The notes under the pieces are model-generated. The model worked only from the letters and a program-made list of their open reading frames with translations. It made no database searches and was not told the DNA's origin. Shown one piece after another: positions 1 through 8,574 of a DNA stretch of 64,000 bases (positions are counted from its first letter, which is position 1; the number at the start of each line of letters is the position of its first letter). Made by a program: the position numbers and the translations under genes. The DNA is taken from the NCBI RefSeq assembly GCF_003627155.1, contig NZ_CP032621.1, forward strand, positions 62,001-126,000, written 5' to 3'. This DNA is from Streptococcus gwangjuense (GTDB lineage: Bacteria > Bacillota > Bacilli > Lactobacillales > Streptococcaceae).

Positions 1-107
1 ATAAGAAAGATAAAGGAATTCAAAGTTTGATTTTAGGTGCTCTTCTTGGTGCCGTTCTGAAAGCCCTTTTTACAGCCTTGGCAACAGGTCTTCAATCTCT
101 TGGCTAG
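1..107 (+). CDS. C-terminal end of a small membrane protein of the conjugation operon (partial)
   Basis: The reading frame is open from position 3 to a TAG stop at 105-107 and gives 34 residues: a short charged start followed by a hydrophobic helix rich in Ala, Leu and Gly (LGALLGAVLKALFTALATG). The gene begins before the window. It lies 27 bases upstream of the VirB6-like gene on the same strand. Small one- or two-helix proteins commonly occupy this position in Gram-positive conjugation operons, but too little is visible for a family name. Confidence 0.6.
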   Translation, partial: KKDKGIQSLILGALLGAVLKALFTALATGLQSLG

Positions 108-134
108 TATGAGGAAGAAAAAGGAGGTGGTTGT

Positions 135-884
135 ATGAACCAATCCACACTTGATCAACTAACCATGAGTCTAAAAGACTATAATGCGACAGCTTATCAG
201 CTGATGGAGACTGTTTCGGGTTCGATGGAGAAGGTAGCCATTTTGCTTCTTCTCCTTTTTATGGGGATCAACCTCATGAACTGGCACCAGCATCTTAAAA
301 GCAATGGTGGGGAGTTATCTTTTCAGCTTTGGATTGAAGAAATCCTCAAGTATGCCATCGCACTCTTTTTAATCCTCTATGTGGATGCGATTTTTGATGC
401 CTTAACTTGGTTGTTTAATGTCATTATCAAATCTATTGCTAGTTTGGGAATTAAAGAGATAAAAAATGATGCTGAGTTTAGTTGGACAAATTTAAACTGG
501 ATGGCTAAGTCAATGCTACAGTTTGTTTATAATGTCGTTGACTTTATCGGGCAAATCTCGACTAAGTTGTTGATCTTGTTGCGTTCCTTTACGCTTTATA
601 CGTATAAGGGAATCGCTAAAATTATTGTCGCTTGTTATATGGTAGATAGCTTACGTCCGATCTGCCTTGGCTTCTTTAAGCTCTATGCTGCTGCTGTCCT
701 TCAGGGATTGATTTTAGTGGTTGTGATCATGCTTTATCCAGCTATTGTAACTAACGATCTTTTGACAGTTGATAAAACTGGAGCCTGGACAAGTGCCTTA
801 GTTTCCATAGCTAAAGGAATTATTTATATCATGATGCTATTTGGCAGCCAGCGCATGGCCAAGAATATCATGCAGGTGAACTAG
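135..884 (+). CDS. VirB6/TrbL-like polytopic membrane protein of the conjugation channel
   Basis: This 249-residue integral membrane protein has about five hydrophobic segments, near residues 33-50, 68-95, 140-160, 172-205 and 220-240. VirB6/TrbL-type proteins form the inner-membrane part of type IV secretion channels. The assignment rests on topology, size and position upstream of PrgI and VirB4, as no short sequence motif defines the family. The ATG is preceded by AAGGAGG with ideal spacing. It belongs to the conjugation transcription unit that enters from the left. It could instead be another multi-pass conjugation protein such as a PrgH-like one. Confidence 0.65.
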   Translation: MNQSTLDQLTMSLKDYNATAYQLMETVSGSMEKVAILLLLLFMGINLMNWHQHLKSNGGELSFQLWIEEILKYAIALFLILYVDAIFDALTWLFNVIIKSIASLGIKEIKNDAEFSWTNLNWMAKSMLQFVYNVVDFIGQISTKLLILLRSFTLYTYKGIAKIIVACYMVDSLRPICLGFFKLYAAAVLQGLILVVVIMLYPAIVTNDLLTVDKTGAWTSALVSIAKGIIYIMMLFGSQRMAKNIMQVN

Positions 885-888
885 ATTA

Positions 889-897
889 TGGTATAAT
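889..897 (+). promoter_or_regulatory. extended -10 promoter (TGGTATAAT) for the 926-2038 gene
   Basis: TGGTATAAT is a perfect extended -10 element 28 bases before the start codon, just after the VirB6-like gene ends. No good -35 is seen, which extended -10 promoters tolerate. Together with the terminator at 2055-2082 it makes the 926-2038 gene a self-contained transcription unit. Confidence 0.6.
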
Positions 898-925
898 AAG
901 GAGAGAATGCTGAAGGAGAGATGGT

Positions 926-2038
926 ATGGCTGTTTCGAAGTTTTATGCAGTATGGCGGAAAGAATCCAGAGAAGAAGAGATTGTGAATGCTTTTCAAGCA
1001 CTCGCTCTAAAGGGGCGAGCACAAATTATTACGACGCCGAAAGAACAGGCGACTCTTTTTGATTTGGAAACGGGTCTCAAGGTTAATCCAAGAAGTAGCC
1101 AGAAAAAAGATGGTCGCTATGTAGGTCAACCATACTTTAGTTACTATCCAGGTGAAGAGAGCCCGTTAAAGGGGTTAGAAAGTAGCTTTGAGTATTCCTC
1201 TGAGCTGAATGCTTTTATCGAGGCTTTCAAGACTATTGAGAAATTTCAGATTGAATATGACAATCATACGGCTTATATTTTTCCTAAAGCTATTTCTCCG
1301 ATGCAACGGATTGTATTTGAAGATGAAGACTTTGTTATTCTAAAGCTCTTGATTGATATCGATGAGACTTATCCTTATTCTGAATACTACCGTTTAAATG
1401 GTCAACTAGGTATCGAATTTTATAAAACGAGAAGACCAGAACCTGTTAAACGGATAAAATTAGCTAAAGAAGGTATTCCCTTGTTTGAAGCCAAGGCTCA
1501 TTTCCCTAAGTCTACTAAGATTTATGTACCTGAAGAATTTACTTCATCTGAACAGGTTAAAAGTGTTGCTGATAGAGTGAGGAAAGTTTATCAGGAAACA
1601 AACTATAAACTGTATGGGAATTTTGATAAATACCACATAGAAGCATTTGTCTTTTTAGATGACAATGAAAGGAAGTACCACACATTGAAAACGTATGAAG
1701 AACAGTGTCAGGAATTGCAGGCAAAAATTGAGAAGTTGGAAGAGAACTTCAATCAAAAAACTGAGAAAGTCAACCAGCTGAGAAAAGAAATTAAGCAAGC
1801 CGAAACAATCTTGAGAAACTATCACGAAGAGGAGGAGTATTACAAGAAGTTAGAAAAGGATAATCAAAAACTAGAATCAGATAAACAAAGATTGAAGCAG
1901 GAAAAAGGAGAAATTATCTCTAAAAATCAACGTCTAACCAATGAATCACAACGTTTACGTAGACTGAAAAATGTAGCAGAAGAGAAGATAGAGTATTTAC
2001 AAAAACGATCGTTCTGGCAAAGACTTCTCAATAAATAA
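926..2038 (+). CDS. uncharacterised ICE protein with a long C-terminal coiled coil
   Basis: The 370-residue product belongs to no family I recognise. The first 245 or so residues look globular (many Tyr, Phe and Glu). Residues 250-365 are highly charged and predict a long coiled coil (repeated KLEE, QLRKEIKQAE and DKQRLKQEKGE stretches). There is no signal peptide or membrane segment, so it is probably cytosolic. The start at 926 has GGAGAG upstream; an ATG at 921 is in another frame. It has its own extended -10 promoter and an intrinsic terminator right after it, unlike the conjugation genes around it. That suggests an independently expressed accessory gene inside the transfer operon. Confidence 0.6.
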   Translation: MAVSKFYAVWRKESREEEIVNAFQALALKGRAQIITTPKEQATLFDLETGLKVNPRSSQKKDGRYVGQPYFSYYPGEESPLKGLESSFEYSSELNAFIEAFKTIEKFQIEYDNHTAYIFPKAISPMQRIVFEDEDFVILKLLIDIDETYPYSEYYRLNGQLGIEFYKTRRPEPVKRIKLAKEGIPLFEAKAHFPKSTKIYVPEEFTSSEQVKSVADRVRKVYQETNYKLYGNFDKYHIEAFVFLDDNERKYHTLKTYEEQCQELQAKIEKLEENFNQKTEKVNQLRKEIKQAETILRNYHEEEEYYKKLEKDNQKLESDKQRLKQEKGEIISKNQRLTNESQRLRRLKNVAEEKIEYLQKRSFWQRLLNK

Positions 2039-2054
2039 AAATAGTAGGTAATGA

Positions 2055-2082
2055 AACAGTTCTAAAGAAGAGCTGTTTTTTT
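2055..2082 (+). terminator. intrinsic terminator after the coiled-coil gene
   Basis: The arms AACAGTTCT (2055-2063) and AGAGCTGTT (2069-2077) form a 9-bp stem with one G-T pair and a 5-base loop, followed by seven T. It may be only partly efficient, since the downstream conjugation genes have no obvious promoter of their own. Confidence 0.8.
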
Positions 2083-2099
2083 GATGGAAAGGATAAAGT

Positions 2100-2321
2100 A
2101 TGAATTTAGAAGAACTCAAGCAACGGCGAGATGAGCTTGTGCAAGACAATGCTTGGATGGATAATTTAATTAAGGAAAAAGAGGAAGAGTTATGGGAATT
2201 GAAGGTAAGAGGTATTGCAGCTTCTGAGCTAGCGAGATCGGCATTGGAATCTGCTTTACGCTCTGCAGGAATTGTAGATACCTTTTACGGCCCAGATAAT
2301 GGAAAGAAAGGAACAGAATGA
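2100..2321 (+). CDS. small coiled-coil protein of the conjugation operon
   Basis: This 73-residue product is acidic and Leu/Glu-rich over its first 40 residues (LKQRRDELVQDNAWMDNLIK), which predicts a helix or short coiled coil. A GGCPDNGKK-type polar tail follows in general character, ending in GKKGTE. No signal or membrane segment is seen. The GGAAAGGAT stretch upstream of the ATG serves as ribosome binding site. Its stop overlaps the start of the PrgI gene (ATGA at 2318-2321), so the two are translationally coupled. I do not recognise a family; the position suggests an accessory of the secretion complex. Confidence 0.55.
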   Translation: MNLEELKQRRDELVQDNAWMDNLIKEKEEELWELKVRGIAASELARSALESALRSAGIVDTFYGPDNGKKGTE

Positions 2322-2665
2322 CACGTTTAGGCAGTGAATTTTTAAAGGCTTTAGATAGCTACGAAAGGCCAGTTTTAGGGTATATGACACTGAGACAGTT
2401 AGTGCTACTATTTGGTATCGCATTGACAGTAGTTGTCACAACCATCCTCTATTGGCTGAAGGCACCTGATACTATTCTTTATGGCGTTGATATTTTGTTA
2501 TTAGCGCCTTTTGTTATTTTCGGGTGTTATTTCGATGAGAAAATTAAAGATAATGTTCGTTTCATGTTAACCAAGCAGGAACGCTCTTATCAGACAGATT
2601 ATGACAGAAAGGAATACACAAGAAATGAATTTATTCGGCCGAAAGAAAACCCCGAAACTCTCTAA
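2318..2665 (+). CDS. PrgI-family (VirB3-like) membrane protein
   Basis: The 115-residue protein has two adjacent hydrophobic segments (about residues 24-45 and 50-70), flanked by a short basic N-terminus and a charged C-terminal tail (DEKIKDNVRFMLTKQERSYQ). This is the usual size and shape of PrgI proteins, the Gram-positive equivalent of VirB3, which dock the VirB4 ATPase to the membrane channel. The gene overlaps its upstream neighbour by an ATGA and runs into the VirB4 gene, the usual prgI-virB4 order. The assignment rests on topology and strict neighbourhood. Confidence 0.75.
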   Translation: MTRLGSEFLKALDSYERPVLGYMTLRQLVLLFGIALTVVVTTILYWLKAPDTILYGVDILLLAPFVIFGCYFDEKIKDNVRFMLTKQERSYQTDYDRKEYTRNEFIRPKENPETL

Positions 2666-4979
2666 GGAGGAACGGGAACGGGCCAAACGTCTAAGACGTA
2701 CCATGACGGCATCTACACAGAATAGTCTTAATTATCAATGGTTGATGCCTGATGGCCTCATGAAAATTACAAATGATCAATTTTCAAAGACCTATCGCCT
2801 AGGTGATACAAGCTATATTACTGCAACAGATGATGAGCGAATTGATATTATTGAAACAAGCGCTGATATTTTTAATTCGCTGGACATTGACAATGATATG
2901 CAGCTATTGATCCTGAATCGTAGGGTAGAAAGCAATAGCTTATCTTCTATTCGCTATGATTTGGTTGGAGACGGATATGATGATTATCGTAAAGAATACA
3001 ATGCGATGATCAATGATCGTTTTTCTCAGGAACAAAACACCTTCAAGGTAGAAAAATATCTGACGATTACTACCCAAACAGACCAGGATCATCAAGCTAG
3101 AAGAATCCTTGATGATACAGCCAGCGTTATTGAAAGTCAATACAGTGGCTTAGGAATCTCCTTTAAGGAGTTAGAGGGATTGGATCGTCTTCTTATCTTC
3201 CGAAAACTCTTGAGGCGAGAAGGTTTTATTGATTTTAACTATGAAGACATCGCTATTTCTGGATTATCCACCAGGGACTTTGTAGCTCCAAACTATCTGA
3301 AGTTTGAAAAAGATCATATGAAAATTGATGATTGTTTCGCAAGGGTGATGTATGTTAGACAATATCCTACCTTCTTGAATGACAAACTGATTAAGAATAT
3401 CCTGGATACAGGAATTGAACTGGCTATCAGTCTGCATGCGAAGCCCTATGATACTGCAGATGCACTGAAGAAAATCAAGACAGTTAAGTCAAGTGTACGT
3501 AGGGAAATGATCAAAAGTCAGAAGGCTGCCGCAAAAGAAGGTTATGGAAGTGACCTGGCGGTTGGTGGGAAAGCTGTGGAGACATCTCGCGAAACAGAGA
3601 AATGGACTGAAGAACTCCAGGACAATGACCAAAAAATGTTTTCAGGTGTGATGACGATTTTCTTCATAGCTGACACTCTGGAAGAGTTGAATATCTACAC
3701 AGAGCAGGTTCAACGATCTGTCCGTAAGAATACGGTAGAACTGGATAAGTGTTACTTGTACCAGGAAGAATCCTTGAATACCATTCTACCGATTGGAATT
3801 CCATTTATCAACGTAAAACGCCGTTTTATGAGAGATATGACTACCAGTAACTTGGCCACACAAGTCCCATTTACCAACGTAGATCTTCGATCTAACAGTC
3901 CACGTGCAATTTATTATGGCCAGAATCAGCTATCAAAGAACGCTATCACAGTTGACCGTAAGAAAGACTTGAATACAGGTTCAGGTTGTATCTTTGGGAC
4001 TTCAGGATCAGGAAAATCTGTTCTTGCTAAAGGAGGAGAGATTATTCCTACGACTCTACGTTATCCTGAAGATAATATTATTATCGTCGATCCTGAAGAT
4101 GAGTACACTGGTATTGGTCGAGAATTGGGTGCAGAAATTATCACAATCGCTCCTGGATCGCAACATCACTTTAATTTGTTGGATCTACCTGATAAGGACA
4201 AATTACAGGCAGAAGATAGTGACCCGATTGGCCAAAAATCAAACCTCTTATCAACCTTGTTTGAGAATATATTCTCTGAGGTATCAGACGATGAATTTGC
4301 GATGATTGACCGTGTAACGAGAAAGACCTATGAGGAATTTGAAAAACCAACATTTAAGGATTGGCAAGCAGTTTTAGAACGTCAACCTGAAGCCGTAGCT
4401 AAGGATCTGGCGCTGAAGGCAGAACCTTATACTATCGGTTCAAATGATATCTTTGCTCATCCTACAAATGTCAATATGAATAGTCGCTTTATTATCTTCA
4501 ATCTCAAGCAGTTGAGTGGTAAATTGAAGCCATTTGCTCTCCTGGTGATTCAGGACTTCATCTGGAATCAGGTAGTCAATAACCAAGGTAGATCCATTAC
4601 ATGGTTGTACTTTGATGAGTTGCAGCTATACTTCAAAAATAAACTGCAAGCAACCTTCTTTACAGAACTATACTCACGTATTCGTAAGTACGGGGCTATT
4701 CCAACAGGGATTACACAGAATCCAGAGACTGTTTTATCTACAGAGGAAGGTAGAAAGCTAGTCGCAAACTGTGAGTTTCTAGCCCTCCTGAAGCTGAAGC
4801 GGACAGACTTAGAAGCCCTGGAGCAGGTAATCCCTCTTACGCCTTCGTTGGAGCGATTTGTCTTGCGACCAAAAGCAAAAGGTACGGGTTTGATTGTGGC
4901 TGGAGATACAATTGTTCCATTTGAAAACCCTATTCCTAAAGATACTAAACTCTATCAATTGGTTGCGACAGATAGTTAA
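2625..4979 (+). CDS. VirB4-type conjugation ATPase
   Basis: This hexameric ATPase of the type IV secretion apparatus energises assembly and DNA transfer at the inner face of the membrane. The product has 784 residues from the ATG at 2625. The frame extends up to 2601, but the 2625 start has GAAAGGA upstream. Walker A GTSGSGKS is at residues 458-465, and the VDPEDEY motif typical of VirB4 lies about 35 residues later. The Walker B acidic pair is in the YFDELQLYF stretch near residue 664, followed by a conserved TQNPETVL segment. The N-terminal 400 residues form the usual VirB4 N-domain. The start overlaps prgI by 41 bases. Confidence 0.93.
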   Translation: MNLFGRKKTPKLSKEERERAKRLRRTMTASTQNSLNYQWLMPDGLMKITNDQFSKTYRLGDTSYITATDDERIDIIETSADIFNSLDIDNDMQLLILNRRVESNSLSSIRYDLVGDGYDDYRKEYNAMINDRFSQEQNTFKVEKYLTITTQTDQDHQARRILDDTASVIESQYSGLGISFKELEGLDRLLIFRKLLRREGFIDFNYEDIAISGLSTRDFVAPNYLKFEKDHMKIDDCFARVMYVRQYPTFLNDKLIKNILDTGIELAISLHAKPYDTADALKKIKTVKSSVRREMIKSQKAAAKEGYGSDLAVGGKAVETSRETEKWTEELQDNDQKMFSGVMTIFFIADTLEELNIYTEQVQRSVRKNTVELDKCYLYQEESLNTILPIGIPFINVKRRFMRDMTTSNLATQVPFTNVDLRSNSPRAIYYGQNQLSKNAITVDRKKDLNTGSGCIFGTSGSGKSVLAKGGEIIPTTLRYPEDNIIIVDPEDEYTGIGRELGAEIITIAPGSQHHFNLLDLPDKDKLQAEDSDPIGQKSNLLSTLFENIFSEVSDDEFAMIDRVTRKTYEEFEKPTFKDWQAVLERQPEAVAKDLALKAEPYTIGSNDIFAHPTNVNMNSRFIIFNLKQLSGKLKPFALLVIQDFIWNQVVNNQGRSITWLYFDELQLYFKNKLQATFFTELYSRIRKYGAIPTGITQNPETVLSTEEGRKLVANCEFLALLKLKRTDLEALEQVIPLTPSLERFVLRPKAKGTGLIVAGDTIVPFENPIPKDTKLYQLVATDS

Positions 4980-5004
4980 AAAATAGAAAGAGAGGTGATA
5001 TCTT

Positions 5005-7641
5005 TTGTTTGAAAGTGATCCTAAACAATTAAAACAGGAGCGCAAGAGGAGAATCAAAGAAGGATCATACCTCAATAATAAAAAAGCTCCTAAAGAAGCA
5101 CGTTTAGACTCAAGAGTTGCATTTAAAGAAGCTAAGAAGAATTATCGCTTAGCGAACAAAGATTATAAATTACACAAAGGACCTCAAGCAACAGCTAGAG
5201 GTCTTTTCTTTAAGCAACAACGTGATCGAGCAAAGTTGGAAAAACAAATTGCCACAACGCTCTATAAACGAGCTAAAAAGGCAGATGATAGTTATATTCC
5301 TAACCGCCTGAAGAAACGTGCAAAACAAAGTGCCCGAATGAAAGCGAGACACGACGTTGAGAAGACAGTCAGAGATAATGAGATTCTTGGAGACTGGGTT
5401 CAGGCTAGGCAAAATATTCGTCAATTTAAGTACCAGGTAAACACCTCTAAAAGAGCGTTAAATGCTGTAGGAAAATTATCCAAGTATTCAATCAAGCACA
5501 GCTATGGACAGCTCAATAAAAGCTATAATTTCATCAGAGGGCGAGGGTATACTCGAACACCAAAAGAGTTCTCCTGGGAAGGAAAACTCAGCAAAAAAAT
5601 GAAACATGCCAAAAAGCGACTGGGACGTTCAAAGTTTGGGAAGGCATCAAAACGTACAGGAAAAGTCTTAAAGTTTTCGTCAAAAATACTACGTTCGATT
5701 TTAACAAATCCTTTAGCTGTCAAGTCCTATTTCTTAATGTTTATCATCTTTGCAGTATTTGGGATATTTATGTCTGTTTTTGGAGGGAGTGGTCCAGTCC
5801 AACAAAATGAATTTGACTTGAACAAATCCTGGCTTCAAATCAGTAAACGTGATAGAGAGAAGTCAAATGATAAGGTTGACTATTGGACGAACATCGATGA
5901 TATGCTCTTTTTCATGAACTTTCGCTACGGTAGTGATTGGAAGCCAGAGAGTTCCTGGAAAGATGGAACAGGTGGTGAATGGGCTGGGACATTAGGTTTT
6001 AATCACTATTCTGATGCCTTGAATGATCTTTGGAATCATTTGAATGATGACCCTCACAATTTGAAGAAGATGGCTGACTTATATGGCCCCTCGTCAGATC
6101 TCAAGTGGACTAAGTTGAGTGATAGCGAGTTAGAAGAGTATAAAGAGCTAGAGGAGTTGACTAAAGAAGTTGGTCGATACCCCTCTTATCAAGAACTAGC
6201 TAATCCATTTTACCAGGAAGACGATCCTTCTTATCAAGCTCCTCTAGTTATCCTGAAGAGATTTGGTTATACCTCTAAGAGTGAAATTTATGAAAAAACA
6301 CAACTAAAAGCTTCAACAGGACAAGCTCTAAGAGCTCCTATTGACGGTCAAGTCAGTGTGACAGATGATATGACTGTATCCATCAAAACAGATAAAGCCA
6401 TCTTTACTTATGAAGAGGTAGGAAATATCCGTGTTTCTGACGGTGATCAGGTCAAAGCTGGAGATGAGGTTGGGAAGGTAACGGCAAATGGTTACCAGAT
6501 CATTCAGTATCAAAAATTGGAGGAAAAAGCGACAAAGGATAAGAAAGAAAAGTGGACATCAGTTAATCCAGGCTTTTACTTTCAATCTGTCACGTACAAT
6601 CAGACAACCTCAGTCATTACCACACTTAATGGCGATTTGGGGCAAAAATCACGAGCGATAAAAGATTACTTGAAGCAAAAGGTACCAGGGCTGACAGATA
6701 ATGGTTTGGCAGCCATGCTTGGGAACTTTGCAACTGAAAGTAATATCAATCCTAAACGTGCTGAAGGAGACTATCTTAGCCCACCAGTAGGGGCTGATTC
6801 TTCTTCATGGGATGATGAGTCATGGTTAGCTATAGGAGGACCAGCGATTTATAACGGAAGATACCCAAATATTCTTCGACGAGGTTTAGGATTGGGACAG
6901 TGGACAGATACAGCGGATGGCTCCACGAGACATACTCTATTATTAAACTATGCAAAATCTAAGAATAAGAAGTGGTATGATTTGGAACTGCAACTGGATT
7001 TTATGTTGGAGGGGGATACTCCTTACTATATCACAGGACTAACTTCAATTCTAACTAGTACAGAGGATGTAGAGACGCTTACAGAGCGTTTCCTGGTTAA
7101 TTGGGAAGGAAACTCTGGAGATAAGGTCTTAGAGCGCCAGAATAATGCTAAGCAGATCCACGCTTTTCTTACTCAACAAGTTCGAGGAGGTGGAGCGTTA
7201 GCATCTTCCTGGAATTTCCCTGCCGAGTATCAGTCAAAAGTGGAGCACCCTCCTACACAAGCTTCTATGACTACACAACAAGGAAGCGGCTACCCAGTTG
7301 GTCAATGTACTTGGTATGCGTATAATCGTTTAGTTGAACTAGGAACGATTACAGACTTATCAGGGTCCTATGGTTACCTTGGAAATGGTCAGGATTGGGT
7401 AACAAGCCTAGTCGCAAAAGGATGGAAGTACAGTACGTCACCAACGAGAGGGGCTGTTGTATCAATTCTAGGTGGATTTGGTGGGACACCAGGTGGATAC
7501 GGTCATGTTGCGATTGTGGAAGCTGTGAACCTAGACGGTTCATTCCTAGTTTCGGAATGTAATGTCCAAGGTGTACAGGATAAGGTCCATTTTCGTGTTC
7601 TCTATCCAGCTGACTACTATACATTTGCGACACCGAATTAA
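5005..7641 (+). CDS. VirB1-like conjugation cell-wall hydrolase: degenerate LytM, lysozyme and CHAP domains
   Basis: The 878-residue product starts at TTG 5005, behind AGAGAGGTG. Residues 1-235 are very basic and cytoplasmic (Lys/Arg-rich). One membrane helix spans about 239-261 and the rest is outside. Around 440-510 there is a barrel-like segment with the layout of a LytM/M23 domain (APIDGQVSV, then VSDGDQVKAGDEVGKV), but without the zinc histidines. Residues 543-726 match a phage-tail type lysozyme domain (GLAAMLGNFATESNINP; Glu578 is the likely catalytic residue). A CHAP amidase/endopeptidase domain closes the protein (GQCTWY with Cys768; GYGHVAIVE with His834). Such hydrolases open the peptidoglycan for the mating channel. 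Confidence 0.88.
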   Translation: MFESDPKQLKQERKRRIKEGSYLNNKKAPKEARLDSRVAFKEAKKNYRLANKDYKLHKGPQATARGLFFKQQRDRAKLEKQIATTLYKRAKKADDSYIPNRLKKRAKQSARMKARHDVEKTVRDNEILGDWVQARQNIRQFKYQVNTSKRALNAVGKLSKYSIKHSYGQLNKSYNFIRGRGYTRTPKEFSWEGKLSKKMKHAKKRLGRSKFGKASKRTGKVLKFSSKILRSILTNPLAVKSYFLMFIIFAVFGIFMSVFGGSGPVQQNEFDLNKSWLQISKRDREKSNDKVDYWTNIDDMLFFMNFRYGSDWKPESSWKDGTGGEWAGTLGFNHYSDALNDLWNHLNDDPHNLKKMADLYGPSSDLKWTKLSDSELEEYKELEELTKEVGRYPSYQELANPFYQEDDPSYQAPLVILKRFGYTSKSEIYEKTQLKASTGQALRAPIDGQVSVTDDMTVSIKTDKAIFTYEEVGNIRVSDGDQVKAGDEVGKVTANGYQIIQYQKLEEKATKDKKEKWTSVNPGFYFQSVTYNQTTSVITTLNGDLGQKSRAIKDYLKQKVPGLTDNGLAAMLGNFATESNINPKRAEGDYLSPPVGADSSSWDDESWLAIGGPAIYNGRYPNILRRGLGLGQWTDTADGSTRHTLLLNYAKSKNKKWYDLELQLDFMLEGDTPYYITGLTSILTSTEDVETLTERFLVNWEGNSGDKVLERQNNAKQIHAFLTQQVRGGGALASSWNFPAEYQSKVEHPPTQASMTTQQGSGYPVGQCTWYAYNRLVELGTITDLSGSYGYLGNGQDWVTSLVAKGWKYSTSPTRGAVVSILGGFGGTPGGYGHVAIVEAVNLDGSFLVSECNVQGVQDKVHFRVLYPADYYTFATPN

Positions 7642-7660
7642 AAAAGAAAGAAGGTAAATC

Positions 7661-8305
7661 ATGAAAATGATAGATATGGAGAAATTGAAACTCCTGAAAG
7701 TAGGAGGAATCCTTATAGGAGTTGTGCTAGTTCTAGGATTCGTATTCTGGATTGGAGCAGCAACCTCATCACAAAAGAAAGCTAAACAGGAAGCTGAAAC
7801 TACGCAACAAGAAACCAAAGCAGAGGGAAGCGAACTAACGCAAGAATATGTAAAGGAATTCTTGACGGCTTACTTCAATAAGCAGGATCTGGGAGAAAAT
7901 AGAAATCGCTATTTGCCCTATATGACAGAAGCTGCTTACAATCAGGAAGTGAACTCTGAAGAAGAACCAACGGTACAAACCTATAAGGGCTATGTAGTGG
8001 ATACACAGATGAAGTCTTCTACCATCTACATCGATCAAGAAAACCATGTTGCCCTAGCTCAAGTGAGATACACTCAGACACAGTTACAGAAGAAGTATGA
8101 TTATACTAACGCCCAAACAAACGTAGGATCTTCAAGAACCATACGGATTCGCTTCAGCAAGCAAGATGGGAAATACCTGGTAAATCATATTGACCCCATT
8201 TTGATTGTGGACAGCTTGAACACCAGCGAAAAGGCGAGTATTCCATCGTTAAACAAACCAATCACTAACCAAACACAAAGTACAGAAGGGAAAAAGGAAC
8301 AATGA
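7661..8305 (+). CDS. single-pass VirB8-like conjugation protein
   Basis: The 214-residue protein has a short cytoplasmic start, one membrane helix (about 13-36), a polar Gln/Glu/Lys linker and an extracellular alpha/beta domain from about residue 58 that resembles the NTF2-like fold of VirB8/TcpC proteins (start TQEYVKEFLTAYFN, end KYLVNHIDPILIVD). Such proteins scaffold the secretion channel. The call comes from topology and context, as no catalytic motif is expected. The start has AGAAGG upstream. It follows the hydrolase by 19 bases and overlaps the next gene by ATGA at 8302-8305. Confidence 0.6.
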   Translation: MKMIDMEKLKLLKVGGILIGVVLVLGFVFWIGAATSSQKKAKQEAETTQQETKAEGSELTQEYVKEFLTAYFNKQDLGENRNRYLPYMTEAAYNQEVNSEEEPTVQTYKGYVVDTQMKSSTIYIDQENHVALAQVRYTQTQLQKKYDYTNAQTNVGSSRTIRIRFSKQDGKYLVNHIDPILIVDSLNTSEKASIPSLNKPITNQTQSTEGKKEQ

Positions 8306-8574
8306 CAAAATTAGAAACTTTGGAAAAACAAAAACAGAAAGCGGAAGACCGCTTAGCTGACTATATGGCCAAGGCCAAGAAGGAAGAAGAGAAACTGCAG
8401 CAGCTAGAAACTCAAATCATTCTGGCCAAACATGAGGAACGGTCAAACTACTTGGCCGAACATAATTTAACCTGGGCTGATATTGAAACAGCTCTTGCTG
8501 AAGGAAAATTGAAAGGAGCTGAAAAACATGTACCGTTTAACCAATCTGACACAAAACACGACCACAACGTATAA
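8302..8574 (+). CDS. small coiled-coil protein of the conjugation operon
   Basis: This 90-residue hydrophilic product has a Lys/Glu/Gln-rich helix over residues 1-50 (LEKQKQKAEDRLADYMAKAK) that predicts a coiled coil, then a short segment with NLTWADIETALAEGKLKG. There is no signal or membrane helix. It overlaps the upstream gene by ATGA, and its last 47 bases overlap the next gene in another frame, typical of a tightly packed operon. The pattern resembles the small coiled-coil proteins often annotated only as hypothetical in such elements. Its function is unknown. Confidence 0.5.
   Translation: MTKLETLEKQKQKAEDRLADYMAKAKKEEEKLQQLETQIILAKHEERSNYLAEHNLTWADIETALAEGKLKGAEKHVPFNQSDTKHDHNV

Noticed and set aside
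3994-4305. 103-codon ORF in another frame inside virB4
   Set aside because: It overlaps the Walker A/B region of a clear ATPase gene and has no start signals or recognisable features.
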